Assembly (NCBI GenBank): GCA_019509785.1
Contig: JAEKLQ010000024.1
Coordinates: forward strand, 1 to 64,000
DNA from: Fibrobacterota bacterium
GTDB taxonomy: Bacteria > Fibrobacterota > Fibrobacteria > UBA11236
Direction: 5' to 3'
Length of the DNA: 64,000 nt
The notes beneath the pieces were generated by a model, which was not told the DNA's origin, did no database searches, and saw only the letters and a list, made by a program, of their open reading frames with translations. Positions within the stretch are counted from its first letter, which is position 1. The number at the start of each line of letters is the position of its first letter. A program made the position numbers and the translations under genes. Positions 1 through 9,335 of the stretch are shown one piece after another.

Positions 1-1151
1 CGGGATGTCTTGGACGCGATCGGCTCGATCCGGGGCAAATAGCGTTCCACCATGCATACGAGCACGACCATATATAACATCACGTTTTCGCGGATGAGGT
101 AACCGGAAGTGATGGAGACGAGGCAATGGTTTAGCAAGGTGATCAGTACCGCGAACCCGATGGTCGAGGGATAGCGGGCGCTCCGCAAGGCCAGGCGCAG
201 GGCTCTTCGCAACGTGGCCGCCAGGAACCAAACCAGAAGCCCCAGCCCGATGAAGCCATACTTGTGGAGGGTCTCGAAATATTCCGAATGGATCGACCAC
301 CAGTTAATGAATTTGCTCATTCCGAGTTGGGTGAAGAACAGGTAAAGACGGGCTCCCGAACCATGGCCGAACCAGGTCCGCTTTTGCCAAACCACCAGCG
401 ATTCGTGGATACGGTAGCCCAGCGAGGACCAGGGATTTACGAGTTCGTTGGCCGAATGCGCGGTCAGGCGATTGAGAATAAACCCTCCCAGGCCTGTGCC
501 CGAGGAGAGGCGGAGAATCGCTTCCGCGGACACCACTAGGAGGACGAGCGCAGGCAAAAGTTTGCGTAAGCCGTCGAAGCCGATAAAACCCGCTTTACGG
601 ATGCGGAGGGATGCGTAAACCAGGAAGGAGGCGGCGGCCGATATCCAAAGCCCGCGTGTTTCGCACGCCAAAAGCCCCATCAGACAGAGTACCAGGCTGG
701 CGAAAAGGAACCCCCTGATTCGCTTGGAAAGATCAAGGCCCAGCAAAATGGGGACGAGGAGCACGCCATCGGCGAAAAACACCTCGTTCCAGGTGATCAC
801 CCGTCCGCCGGCGATTAGGAATTCGGCATAGCCGCGGCGATTGAAGAGGAAAAGTCCGATGTAAGCAAGCACCAGGGAATCGGGTGTATTGAAGAAGAGG
901 AAGTTCGAGCCAGGCAGGTTGCCAGGGAAATAGAGGAGATATCCCGCGAAGGCCAGCAGCATGAATCTGAAATTGTCCATGCGCAGGAAAAGCATTGGCA
1001 ACGGGGCGAAAAAGAATCCGAACCAGGTTTGACGGGTGAAATGGGTGATAAGGCTTAGGATACCCAGATAGGCAAAGTACCCGCCGAAGGTCAAGGCATC
1101 GAGGGACGGGACTCGCCGGTCCGCTATGCGGTTCGCCGCGTGTATCGCCAT
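1..1151 (-). CDS. O-antigen ligase / polymerase-like membrane protein (3' end outside window)
   Basis: The reading frame stays open from an ATG at 1151 to the window edge, about 383 codons without a stop. The translation is a multi-pass membrane protein rich in Phe/Leu segments. A late periplasmic-loop motif, WWSIHSEYFETLHKYGF, resembles the conserved His-containing segment of the Wzy_C / WaaL family. Such proteins polymerise or ligate polysaccharide repeat units at the periplasmic face of the inner membrane. The ATG lies 28 bases inside the end of the preceding Wzz-like gene, so translation is probably coupled. Together with the Wza-like gene upstream this indicates an exopolysaccharide or O-antigen cluster continuing to the left. 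Polymerase and ligase cannot be told apart from sequence alone. Confidence 0.75.
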   Translation of the reverse strand, partial: MAIHAANRIADRRVPSLDALTFGGYFAYLGILSLITHFTRQTWFGFFFAPLPMLFLRMDNFRFMLLAFAGYLLYFPGNLPGSNFLFFNTPDSLVLAYIGLFLFNRRGYAEFLIAGGRVITWNEVFFADGVLLVPILLGLDLSKRIRGFLFASLVLCLMGLLACETRGLWISAAASFLVYASLRIRKAGFIGFDGLRKLLPALVLLVVSAEAILRLSSGTGLGGFILNRLTAHSANELVNPWSSLGYRIHESLVVWQKRTWFGHGSGARLYLFFTQLGMSKFINWWSIHSEYFETLHKYGFIGLGLLVWFLAATLRRALRLALRSARYPSTIGFAVLITLLNHCLVSITSGYLIRENVMLYMVVLVCMVERYLPRIEPIASKTS

Positions 1152-2350
1152 AGTCCCATCCTGATCTGCCGCAATTTGGCGTAGTCCTCCGGTCGCTCTT
1201 CCCGGAAACGCCGGAAGTATTCGATCACGGAAACGCATGCCATTCCCGCGAAGATGCTTAAGCAGAAGCAACCAGCCACTATTTTCATCCGCTTCGGGGA
1301 AACGCGCTTCTGCGGCGGGACGGCCAGGTCGAGAACCTGGACCGTGGGCGTGTTTTTGGCTTCCTCGAATTTCGCGGTTTCGTATTGGCTCATCATCATT
1401 TCGAACAAGGTTTCCTGGATCTTCAGATTGCGCTTAAGCCTAAGCAACTGAAGCCCGAGATCGGGAGCCATCTTATACGGGATCAGGAGTTCGGATTTAC
1501 GTTCTCGAAGCAGGCCGTCCCTCTGCCGCCTAAGCTCCGCCAACTCCAGCTCCGCTTCCTTTATCTTCGGGTTATCCGCGGAAAACACGCGCCGGTCGAT
1601 GTCCAGGTTCAGCTCCGCCGCCATGTATTTGGCCTCCATGGTCGTGCCCGCATCTATGGTCGCCTTCGATTGCTCGTCGATATCCATCATGTTATTCCGT
1701 TTCTGGAACCCGACGAACTCGTTTTCCGCCGAGTCCAGATCGGTTTTGATGAGGGCCAGCCTTTCTTCCAGGAAGACGCGCTGGTTATGTTCCGTTTCCA
1801 CGGAAAGCCGCTTATAGATGGCGTCCAACCGGGCAGCCATGAAATTGGCGATGCCTGCCGCCCTTTCCGGGCTCTCATCTTCCGCACGCAGCACGAAAGT
1901 CCCCTCGTCCGCCACTTCGAATCCGATGTGCTTACGGAATTCCTTTTCCAGATCTTCCATGAAGTACGTCTTCTTGCGGTCGAACTTATAGACATGGGCC
2001 AGCTTGAAGGAGTCGATGACCTCATGGTCGAGGGTGCGGCTTCCCAGGATCGCCAAGTACAGGTTTTCCAGGTTCTCGCCGCCCCCTTGCGACGAAAGCA
2101 GGCTTCCGGCGCCGGTCGCGAGCTTGGCTAGAGGGATGCCCTTCATGATTTTCGACAGCCCTTCGCCCGAACCCTTGGGCGGCATGAGCACCGTATGGGC
2201 TTCGTATTTCTTAGGCAAGAGGTACGCGGCGATCACGGCGGCGACAGTCCAGGCGACCGTGTGCGAAATCAGGAATCGCTTCCAGCCCGTTAGGACTAAA
2301 ACGAAAGCGAGTACGTCCAGCCTGGCTTCTTGGGGGGTCCTTACGATCAT
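1124..2350 (-). CDS. Wzz/GumC-like polysaccharide co-polymerase (chain-length determinant)
   Basis: 408 residues with the classic Wzz layout. An N-terminal membrane helix (about residues 26-46) is followed by a short periplasmic beta region containing YEAHTVLMPP. A long coiled-coil-rich periplasmic stretch (about 130-320) follows, then a second membrane helix near the C-terminus (about 355-378). No BY-kinase domain is fused, so this is the bare co-polymerase form, which sets the modal length of exported polysaccharide. It lies 57 bases downstream of the Wza-like gene and overlaps the ligase-like gene by 28 bases, which supports a single export operon. The ATG at 2350 is the natural start because the first helix follows shortly after it. 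Confidence 0.85.
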   Translation of the reverse strand: MIVRTPQEARLDVLAFVLVLTGWKRFLISHTVAWTVAAVIAAYLLPKKYEAHTVLMPPKGSGEGLSKIMKGIPLAKLATGAGSLLSSQGGGENLENLYLAILGSRTLDHEVIDSFKLAHVYKFDRKKTYFMEDLEKEFRKHIGFEVADEGTFVLRAEDESPERAAGIANFMAARLDAIYKRLSVETEHNQRVFLEERLALIKTDLDSAENEFVGFQKRNNMMDIDEQSKATIDAGTTMEAKYMAAELNLDIDRRVFSADNPKIKEAELELAELRRQRDGLLRERKSELLIPYKMAPDLGLQLLRLKRNLKIQETLFEMMMSQYETAKFEEAKNTPTVQVLDLAVPPQKRVSPKRMKIVAGCFCLSIFAGMACVSVIEYFRRFREERPEDYAKLRQIRMGLWRYTRRTA

Positions 2351-2407
2351 ACGAAGTTATCCGTCCTCATCCGGCCGCTCCGGGTTATTCATCCGGGCGT
2401 TCCGCCC

Positions 2408-3997
2408 TCAGCGCGCCCTCGTCACGGCGATATAGGTGAGCGCCAGGCTGGCGATGGTGGCCAAGGTTTGCACCAAAGGCAGATAGACCGTGGTTACGCG
2501 CTTATTCTCCACGGAAGCGGGCACCACGATAACGTCCCCTTCTTCGATGGACTCCGGGCTACGTAGCTGGGCTATGCCATTATAATATCGCATAACCACT
2601 ATATTTGGTTTATCCGCCAGGCTCGTATACCCCTTCGCCAGCGAGATATAGTGGAGAAGCGGCTCTCCGCCCTTGAATGGATAGGCGCCGGGGCTTCGTA
2701 CGTTGCCGCTGACGTAAACGAATTCTTCCTTGCGCGGGACGTGGATTTCGTCCCCGCCCTCCAGCTTGACCGCGGAAGGCGGATTGCTTTCCAGGCTGAT
2801 CACCGCGAAATCGCCGGTCCCGATCATGTCGTTCAGGGAAGCGTTGATCTCGGGCCTTACCGCGGCGCTGGAGGCCGAAGCCCAGCGCGGCGGCGCTAGG
2901 GCATTGGCCTTGGACGGAAGGTATGCCGTTCCCGGTGGCATAAGTTTATTCGAGCGGACGATGAAGACCCGGTTCATGCTGGCTTGGGGGGTGCCTTGCC
3001 CGGCGAAATCGAGGATATCCTGGGCGGTCGTCTTACCCCTTTCGATGGGATAGGTGCCCGGCCTTAAAGCTTCGCCGCTCACGAGAACGGTATCTTGGGA
3101 TCCGAAGTTGGCCAGAGACGGTATGGTGATTACATCGTTGTCGATCAAAACCAAGGAAGAAGCTTCATGCAGCGGAATTTTACGCGGCCCGCTTCCGGCG
3201 CTACGGTACATCACATAACCCGTATCGGCAGAATTTCTACGGGCCAGCAGAGGCAGCACATCGCCAAGGGTTTCGCCCGGGATCAAGGGAATGCGGCCTT
3301 GCACCAGGCCCGTCAATTCGCCCCCGATGCAAACACTGGAGCCCGTATTCGGGACCTCGATCCGGTCTCCCGTGTAGAGGTAAGGATTTTGCGAGGCATC
3401 CCCGCCCGATAGGGCCTTGAGCAGGTCGTAGACCTTCACCGAATCGCCGTTGCCGCAACGGACCTGGCGAAGGTTGGCTTCGCCGTAGGAAGGCAATTGG
3501 CCCTGGTTGCCTTGCATTACCGCATCCAGCAAGCGGCGCGTTCCGTCCAGCCTGTATGAGCCGGGATTCGAGAGGGCGCCCACCATGGTAACGACCGGGC
3601 GTTTGCATTTCTTCAGCATCACGTAGACATCGTATCTGCCCTTAAGCGAAGCCCGGAACGATTTCTTTATCCTCACGATGGCTTCCGTGAGCGGGATCTT
3701 GCCCAGGGTAATCAGGCCTACGTCCCCGATATACAGGTTTCCGTCCGGATCGACGGTCGCCCCGTACTCATGGCTCGGCAGGCCGATGATTCCTATCCGG
3801 AACGCGTCCCCGCCCCCGATCAGGTATTCCTTGGGTACGATGGAATTGTCCACGGACTCGTCAGCTATGCCGGAAGCGAGGTCGGGCTTGGGGCCGGACT
3901 CGGCGAGAAACTTCCGGGCCGTTATCGATGAGATGTCGAATGGCCCGGCCGCGGCGACCAGCGAGCAGAAAGGAATCAAAAGTTGGTCGATCCGCAT
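2408..3997 (-). CDS. Wza-like polysaccharide export protein with SLBB repeats
   Basis: 529 residues. After a short N-terminal hydrophobic leader comes a Poly_export domain (about residues 55-140, beginning EYLIGGGDAFRI). Several SLBB modules follow, recognisable by repeated GxVxxPGxY-type turns such as GALSNPGSYRLDG, GEALRPGTYPIERG and GNVRSPGAYPFKGG. A hydrophobic helix near residues 500-525 precedes the basic C-terminus TRAR. The family forms the outer-membrane channel for capsule or exopolysaccharide. No lipobox Cys is seen in the leader, unlike E. coli Wza, so anchoring may use the C-terminal helix. It is the first gene of the export cluster, about 230 bases downstream of nuoG on the same strand. 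No convincing promoter was found. Confidence 0.88.
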   Translation of the reverse strand: MRIDQLLIPFCSLVAAAGPFDISSITARKFLAESGPKPDLASGIADESVDNSIVPKEYLIGGGDAFRIGIIGLPSHEYGATVDPDGNLYIGDVGLITLGKIPLTEAIVRIKKSFRASLKGRYDVYVMLKKCKRPVVTMVGALSNPGSYRLDGTRRLLDAVMQGNQGQLPSYGEANLRQVRCGNGDSVKVYDLLKALSGGDASQNPYLYTGDRIEVPNTGSSVCIGGELTGLVQGRIPLIPGETLGDVLPLLARRNSADTGYVMYRSAGSGPRKIPLHEASSLVLIDNDVITIPSLANFGSQDTVLVSGEALRPGTYPIERGKTTAQDILDFAGQGTPQASMNRVFIVRSNKLMPPGTAYLPSKANALAPPRWASASSAAVRPEINASLNDMIGTGDFAVISLESNPPSAVKLEGGDEIHVPRKEEFVYVSGNVRSPGAYPFKGGEPLLHYISLAKGYTSLADKPNIVVMRYYNGIAQLRSPESIEEGDVIVVPASVENKRVTTVYLPLVQTLATIASLALTYIAVTRAR

Positions 3998-4088
3998 ACA
4001 GCCCCAAAATGCCCCAACCTTGATCGCTTAGGACTCTCTCCCGGATTTCACGAATGCAAAGCCCATGCCATGGTCGGCACCGCGATTA

Positions 4089-4138
4089 GGGCCCGATTAT
4101 GAAGGGCCCGGGGCCTATCGGGTCGGGTATTGCCCGAC
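4089..4138 (-). other. Two hairpins between nuoG and the Wza-like gene
   Basis: Two inverted repeats sit in the 231-base gap after nuoG. GGGCCC at 4089-4094 pairs with GGGCCC at 4104-4109 across a 9-base loop, and GTCGGG at 4122-4127 pairs with CCCGAC at 4133-4138 across a 5-base loop. Neither is followed by a T-run on the minus strand. They could end the nuo transcript in a factor-dependent way or protect its 3' end. Nothing else was recognised in the gap. Confidence 0.35.
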
Positions 4139-4228
4139 GGCATTCAAGAATTGACCGCTAAGTCGCGGGTCGGCGGGGAGGCTGGGGATGGGTCGGAGGC
4201 GGGTACGGCCGGGGGCCAAGGAGAGGAG

Positions 4229-5728
4229 CTAGACTCCCGACTTCACCTTGGCCGCGCCATTGCCTGCAGCCGGAAGGGCGGCCCCATGCTGCAGCTCGCG
4301 GGCGATGTCGTTGAAGATCTCCACCTCGTGGCGGCCGAAGTTCACCGGTTCGATCACCGGCAGGTACTTCTGGTGCACGCCGTCCTTGTTCACCAAGGTG
4401 CCGCTCTTCTCGAAGGTGGTCACGGTGGGCAGAGCCACCGACACGTTCCCGTACTTGAGCAGATCGGATTTGGCGAAGTCGAGCAGGACCACGTTCTCGC
4501 TGCGGTCCAGCACCGCCTTCAGCTCCGCGGTCGCTTGGTAGCCGGGGATATTATGGACGAGGACCAAGGTGGCGATCTTGGCCTTGTCCGCCGCGAGTTC
4601 CTTGAGGGAGGCGTCGGCGTCGATGCCGAGGGTTTCCTGCATTCCCTTGCGGTTGGGATTCTTGTCGCCCGAGATGGTGAAACCGGGGAAGACCTCGTCG
4701 GCGCGGCCGGGATTGGCGTAGCCGGCCACTTCGGATCCGGGTACGGCGGCGGCCAGGAGTTGCAGGGCGGCGAAGGCTTCGTTGGAATTCCAGGCGCTGA
4801 TCAGGAACACCGCCCGGCCTTTCTTGAGCAAGGCGGCGGCGGCCTGGCGGGCCTCCTTATAAGTCGCGTCCTTGCCGTCGAGGAGCGGCTTCATCAATCG
4901 GTTTTCCTGCACGTAAGGGAAGGAGAGGCGGCCGTAATCGCACATCCATTCCTTGTTCACCTGATCGTTCCGGCGCGGTACGATGCGCTTGATCTTCTCC
5001 TTGGCATCCAGATCGACGCGGGTGTTGCAGCCCACGGCGCAATCGGCGCACATCGAAGGGCGCGAATGCAGGTTCCAAACGCGGGTCTGGAACAGGAAAT
5101 CGGAGGAGACCAAGGCGCCTACCGGGCAGATGTCCACGGTGTTCAGGGAGAGGGGGTTATCCAGGGCCTTGCCCGGGAACAACGAGATCTCGGAGCGATC
5201 GCCGCGGTAGATGACGCCCAAGGTGCCCTGGCCGGAAATCTCCTCTTCGAAGCGCACGCAACGGGTGCATACGATGCAGCGCGATCCCCAGTACTTGACG
5301 TGGGGCCCCATGGTGGCCTTGGACTTGACAACCTTCTCTTCGTGGAAGCGGCCATGATCGCGGCCGTATTCGTAGGAATAATTCTGCAGCTTGCATTCGC
5401 CGGCCTGATCGCATTCGGGACAGTCCAGGGGATGGTTGATGAGCAGGAATTCCATCACCGACTTGCGGGCCTCTTCGACGTCCTTGCCCTTGGTGGTGAC
5501 CTCCATGCCTTCGGCCACGGGTTGGGCGCAAGCCACGACGGGGCGCGGCGCCCCTTTCAGGCCCACCATGCAAATACGGCAATTGCCGGCGATGGTCAGA
5601 TCCGGGTGATAGCAGTAATGCGGGATGTCGATTCCGTTTTCCTGCGCGGCGCGGATCACGGTCCAATTGGCAGGAACGGTGAGTTCCTTGTCGTCGATCT
5701 TGATCTTGACTTCTTTGGGGGCGCTCAT
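4229..5728 (-). CDS. nuoG: NADH-quinone oxidoreductase subunit G (short form)
   Basis: 499 residues; the iron-sulfur electron-wire subunit of complex I's peripheral arm. The visible ligand sets are 2Fe-2S Cys39/50/53/67, His99 with Cys103/106/112 (N5-type), 4Fe-4S Cys151/154/157/201, and an extra set Cys227/230/234/263 matching the N7-type CxxCxxxC...C pattern. The molybdopterin-like C-terminal region is much shorter than in E. coli NuoG (about 900 residues). It keeps a late TTFEKSGTLVNKDG segment typical of the family. The start ATG is 16 bases after the nuoF stop. It is the last gene of the local nuo operon. Confidence 0.95.
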   Translation of the reverse strand: MSAPKEVKIKIDDKELTVPANWTVIRAAQENGIDIPHYCYHPDLTIAGNCRICMVGLKGAPRPVVACAQPVAEGMEVTTKGKDVEEARKSVMEFLLINHPLDCPECDQAGECKLQNYSYEYGRDHGRFHEEKVVKSKATMGPHVKYWGSRCIVCTRCVRFEEEISGQGTLGVIYRGDRSEISLFPGKALDNPLSLNTVDICPVGALVSSDFLFQTRVWNLHSRPSMCADCAVGCNTRVDLDAKEKIKRIVPRRNDQVNKEWMCDYGRLSFPYVQENRLMKPLLDGKDATYKEARQAAAALLKKGRAVFLISAWNSNEAFAALQLLAAAVPGSEVAGYANPGRADEVFPGFTISGDKNPNRKGMQETLGIDADASLKELAADKAKIATLVLVHNIPGYQATAELKAVLDRSENVVLLDFAKSDLLKYGNVSVALPTVTTFEKSGTLVNKDGVHQKYLPVIEPVNFGRHEVEIFNDIARELQHGAALPAAGNGAAKVKSGV

Positions 5729-5744
5729 CGCGAATCCTTCCGCC

Positions 5745-7337
5745 TTACTTCTTTTCCTGCCGCGAACCGACGTCCATGGCGCTCGGCCCCGCGCCTGTGG
5801 CGGATAACCGCTTGGCCTCCGGCGAGATCTCGTCCCGGTAGTTGCGCTGCTTCTCTACGAAAGCCTTGTCCTTGATCTTGGCGAGGAAGTCGCCCTTGAA
5901 ATGCTGCAGGAAGCCTTGCATGGGCATGGCCGCCGCGTCGGCCAACACGCAGATGGTGCGTCCGCGCATGTTCTTGCAGACGTCGGCCAAGAGCTCCAGA
6001 TCGCCCTCGTGGCCTTCGGCATGATGCATGCGATGGGCCAATTTCTCCAGCCAGCCCGTGCCTTCGCGGCAAGGGGTACACTGGCCGCAAGACTCGTGAT
6101 GGTAGAAGCGCATAGTATTATAGATGGCGTCGACCATGTCCACGCTCTCGTCCAGCACGGTGATGCCGCCCGAACCGAGCATGGATCCCAGCGAGGCCAG
6201 GCTCTCGTAATCGAGGGTGCATTTGTCGACCATCTCGACGGTAAGCACCGGGGCAGACATTCCGCCGGGAATCACCGCTTTCAGCTTGGTCCCGTCCTTC
6301 ATGCCGCCGCCATACTTCTCGATCATCTCGCGCATGGGGATGCCGAGGGGAACTTCGTACACGCCCGGTTTCTTGACCGCGCCGGAAAGGCAGAAAATCT
6401 TGAAGCCCGGGCTCTTCTCCGTGCCCCATTGCTTATGCCAGGCGGCGCCGTTCTTGACGATATGCGTCACCGCGGAAATGGTCTCCACGTTGTTGACGAT
6501 GGTGGGGCACTTGAACAGCCCTGAGACCGCCGGGAAGGGCGGCTTGATCTTGGGATAGCCGCGGCCGCCCTCGATGGAGGAGAGCATGCCCGTCTCTTCG
6601 CCGCAAATGTAGGCTCCCGCCCCCCGCACCACGGTGATGATGAGGTCTACGGCGGTCTTGCCTTCGGCCGCGGTTCCGAAAATACCCTTGCCCACGAAGC
6701 CCTTGGCCTTGGCCTCATTCACCGCGGCGAGCAAGCGCTCATAACCGAGGATGAATTCGCCGCGCAGGTAGAGGAAGGCGTGCTTGGATCCGATGGCGTA
6801 GCAGGTGAGGATGACGCCCTCGACCAACTGGTGCGGATCCCTTTCCAGGATGTAACGATCCTTGAAGGTCCCCGGCTCGCTCTCGTCGCCGTTGACGGCC
6901 AGGTAGATGGGCTTGCCCGTGCCCTTGGCCAGGAAGCTCCACTTCTTGCCGGTGGGGAAGCCCGCGCCGCCGCGGCCGCGCAGGCCCGATTCGTCCACCA
7001 GCTTGATAAGGGCCGCCGGATCGGTGACGCCGACATGGGCGCGCGCGGTCTCATAGCCGCCGCGCTTCAGATAATGATCGAGGGTATGGGAGCCGGGCTC
7101 GTTGATGTACTTCAGCAGAATGGGGCTGAAGGGAACCACGGGCTTAGGAGCGGCGGGAGCGGCCGGGGCAGCGGGCGGAGCGCCAGCTCCAGGGGCCGGA
7201 GCGGCCGCCGCAGGGGCCGCGCCCGCGGGGGCCGGTTGGGGCGCGCCCACGTTCTTTTGGGCGGCGGACTCGTCGGCCTTTTGTTGGGGCGGCACGCCGG
7301 GGGCGCCGGCCGGATTGGGCTTGGTTTCGTCGGCCAT
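5745..7337 (-). CDS. nuoF: NADH-quinone oxidoreductase subunit F (NADH/FMN-binding)
   Basis: 530 residues from the ATG at 7337, one base after the nuoE stop, with an AAGGGGG ribosome-binding sequence inside the end of nuoE. The first ~70 residues are an Ala/Pro-rich low-complexity extension that is not part of the family core. The core has the glycine-rich NADH/FMN motif GRGGAGFPTG at residues 121-130. The N3 4Fe-4S motif SCGQCTPCREG lies in the C-terminal third. It takes hydride from NADH onto FMN and passes electrons to the iron-sulfur chain. A longer in-frame start exists upstream but would overlap nuoE and lacks a better ribosome site. Confidence 0.95.
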   Translation of the reverse strand: MADETKPNPAGAPGVPPQQKADESAAQKNVGAPQPAPAGAAPAAAAPAPGAGAPPAAPAAPAAPKPVVPFSPILLKYINEPGSHTLDHYLKRGGYETARAHVGVTDPAALIKLVDESGLRGRGGAGFPTGKKWSFLAKGTGKPIYLAVNGDESEPGTFKDRYILERDPHQLVEGVILTCYAIGSKHAFLYLRGEFILGYERLLAAVNEAKAKGFVGKGIFGTAAEGKTAVDLIITVVRGAGAYICGEETGMLSSIEGGRGYPKIKPPFPAVSGLFKCPTIVNNVETISAVTHIVKNGAAWHKQWGTEKSPGFKIFCLSGAVKKPGVYEVPLGIPMREMIEKYGGGMKDGTKLKAVIPGGMSAPVLTVEMVDKCTLDYESLASLGSMLGSGGITVLDESVDMVDAIYNTMRFYHHESCGQCTPCREGTGWLEKLAHRMHHAEGHEGDLELLADVCKNMRGRTICVLADAAAMPMQGFLQHFKGDFLAKIKDKAFVEKQRNYRDEISPEAKRLSATGAGPSAMDVGSRQEKK

Positions 7338-7338
7338 T

Positions 7339-8127
7339 TTAATGAGCCCCCTTCTTATGGCCGTTGGTCGAAGGCTTGGCCCCGCCATTAACGCCATCGG
7401 CGACGGGCACGGTGAGCGGGGTCGCCAAAGGTTTAGGGATCGCCGTGGTCAAGGGGCCTTGGCCCGCGGCCAGGTACGGATCCTTATCGTCGAAATGGCG
7501 CGCTCCCTCGTCGGTTTCGCCCGGGAAATTGTAATGCGCCGGCAGGTAAGGCACGCGCGTGTCCATGGCCTTGCCGGCTTTGCCCGCGTATTCGGAGGGC
7601 GACTTGCCTTCCTTCTTAAGCAGCGAATCGATGTACTCGTCCATCGTCTTCCCGCGCATGGAGCAGAAGTGCTCGTTGTCCTTCTGCACCACCGGAGGCT
7701 TATCGCAATCGGCCAGGCACTCCACCTTCTCGCAAGAGAAAAGGCCGTCGGCGGTGATCTCGCCGGCCTTGATGCCGAGCTTCGCGCGGATCCGGTCCAA
7801 GGCCGCGTCGGTATTGCCTTCCAGGGCGCACATCAAGGTGGCGCAGACCATGAAGCGATGCTTTCCGTGGAACGGGCGCTTGAAATGGGTGTAGAAGGTG
7901 ACCATGCCCTGCACGTGCGCCACCGGCATATTGCAGAGGTTGGCGACGATTTCCATGGCCTCGTCCGTGATGCAGCCGAATTCCTCTTCGGCCAGGCGCA
8001 GGGTCATCATCAGGGCCGAACGCTTGTTGGGGTACTCTTCGGCGTATTCGTGGAACTTGGCCATGCGTTCGGGCGAGAGTTCGGTTCGGCGGACGGCGGC
8101 CGCCCCCTTGGACGTGGTCGGGCTCAT
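7339..8127 (-). CDS. nuoE: NADH-quinone oxidoreductase subunit E
   Basis: 262 residues from the ATG at 8127, which overlaps the nuoD stop in an ATGA arrangement. The thioredoxin-like domain carries the four 2Fe-2S (N1a) ligands Cys95, Cys100, Cys137 and Cys141 (patterns C-x4-C and C-x3-C). The family core ends near residue 175. About 85 further residues form a Pro/Gly/His-rich C-terminal extension ending NGHKKGAH, absent from the compact E. coli protein (166 residues). NuoE pairs with NuoF in the NADH-oxidising tip of complex I. A longer frame upstream is only the shadow of nuoD. Confidence 0.94.
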   Translation of the reverse strand: MSPTTSKGAAAVRRTELSPERMAKFHEYAEEYPNKRSALMMTLRLAEEEFGCITDEAMEIVANLCNMPVAHVQGMVTFYTHFKRPFHGKHRFMVCATLMCALEGNTDAALDRIRAKLGIKAGEITADGLFSCEKVECLADCDKPPVVQKDNEHFCSMRGKTMDEYIDSLLKKEGKSPSEYAGKAGKAMDTRVPYLPAHYNFPGETDEGARHFDDKDPYLAAGQGPLTTAIPKPLATPLTVPVADGVNGGAKPSTNGHKKGAH

Positions 8128-9335
8128 CGATCGAGCTCCCCGGCGATGATGTTGAACGATCCCAGGATGGCCACCAGATCGGCCAGCATGGCCCCGTCCA
8201 AAAGCTTGGACAGGATGGGGTAGTTGATGAAGGAGCAGCCGCGGATACGCACCCGGTAGGGATTGGAGGAACCGTCCGAAACGATGTGCCAACCGAGTTC
8301 GCCGTTGGGCGCTTCGGTGGCCGAGTACTGGTCGGTCACGGGCGGATGGATGCCATGATCGTCGCCCGGCATCACCAATTTGAAGTGGTGGATGAGCGAT
8401 TCCATGTCCCCGTAGGTAGACGTCTTGTCCGGCAAGGTCCTCTTCTGATCCTGGAAATTGATGGGGCCGGGCTCCAGGAGTTTCATGGCCTGGCGCACCA
8501 GCTGGATGGACTGTTCCATCTCGTCCACGCGCACCTTGTAACGCGAAAGCGTGTCGCCTTCCTTGTATACGGGCACGTCGAACTTGAGTTCGTTATAGAT
8601 CAGGTACGGCCGGAATTTGCGGAGGTCGTAGTCCAGGCCCGAGGCGCGCCCCATGGGTCCCGTAATCCCGTAGGACATGGCCATGTCTTTCGAGATGCAG
8701 CCGATGCCTTCGACGCGATCCAGGAAGATGCGGTTCTGGTAGAAGCTCTTCCGCAGATTGTCGATGGTCTTTTCCATGCTATCGAGGATGGCGGTGACCC
8801 GCTTCTCGAAATCGGCGGGCAGGTCGAAGGCGAGGCCGCCCACGCGCGTGTAGCTGGTCGTCAGGCGCGTGCCGGTCACGGCCTCGAACACGTCGTATAG
8901 CTTCTCGCGCTCCACGAAGGTCCACAGGATGGAAGAGAAAGCGCCCAAATCCATGGTCATGGCGCCCAGGCATAGGGAATGGTCCGCCAGGCGGGACATC
9001 TCGGCCAGGATGGTGCGGATCACCTGGCAGCGGCGGGGCACGGTGATGCCGAGCAATTCCTCGCACGCCACGGCGAAGCCGATGTTGTTGGAAAGCGGCG
9101 AGAAGTAATTGAGGCGATCGGTCAAGGTGATGAACTGGTTGTAGCTGCGGAACTCGCCCAGCTTCTCGAAACCGGTATGCAGGAATCCGATCTCCTGTTC
9201 CGTCTTCACGATGCGCTCGCCCTTCACTTCCATCTTGACGCGCAAGGTCCCGTGCATGGCGGGATGCGACGGGCCCACGTTCATATGGACGGTGTTCTCG
9301 TCGCGCTCGACGATCTCCTGCTCGTAGGAATACAT
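8124..9335 (-). CDS. nuoD: NADH-quinone oxidoreductase subunit D
   Basis: 403 residues, close to the usual 49-kDa-subunit length. The family signature MNVGPSHPAMHGTLR begins at about residue 18. The conserved quinone-cavity and GxxxGGxxxD-like regions are present (for example RVGGLAFDLPADF), and the C-terminus DGAMLADLVAILGSFNII is typical. It forms the quinone-reduction site with NuoB at the foot of the peripheral arm. The ATG shares one base with the nuoC stop (TGATG), so the two are translationally coupled. NuoC and NuoD are separate proteins here, not fused as in E. coli. Confidence 0.96.
   Translation of the reverse strand: MYSYEQEIVERDENTVHMNVGPSHPAMHGTLRVKMEVKGERIVKTEQEIGFLHTGFEKLGEFRSYNQFITLTDRLNYFSPLSNNIGFAVACEELLGITVPRRCQVIRTILAEMSRLADHSLCLGAMTMDLGAFSSILWTFVEREKLYDVFEAVTGTRLTTSYTRVGGLAFDLPADFEKRVTAILDSMEKTIDNLRKSFYQNRIFLDRVEGIGCISKDMAMSYGITGPMGRASGLDYDLRKFRPYLIYNELKFDVPVYKEGDTLSRYKVRVDEMEQSIQLVRQAMKLLEPGPINFQDQKRTLPDKTSTYGDMESLIHHFKLVMPGDDHGIHPPVTDQYSATEAPNGELGWHIVSDGSSNPYRVRIRGCSFINYPILSKLLDGAMLADLVAILGSFNIIAGELDR

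Noticed and set aside
4130-5875. 581-residue open frame on the plus strand opposite nuoG
   Set aside because: It mirrors nuoG codon by codon. Long antisense frames are expected in GC-rich genes, and the translation has no recognisable domain.
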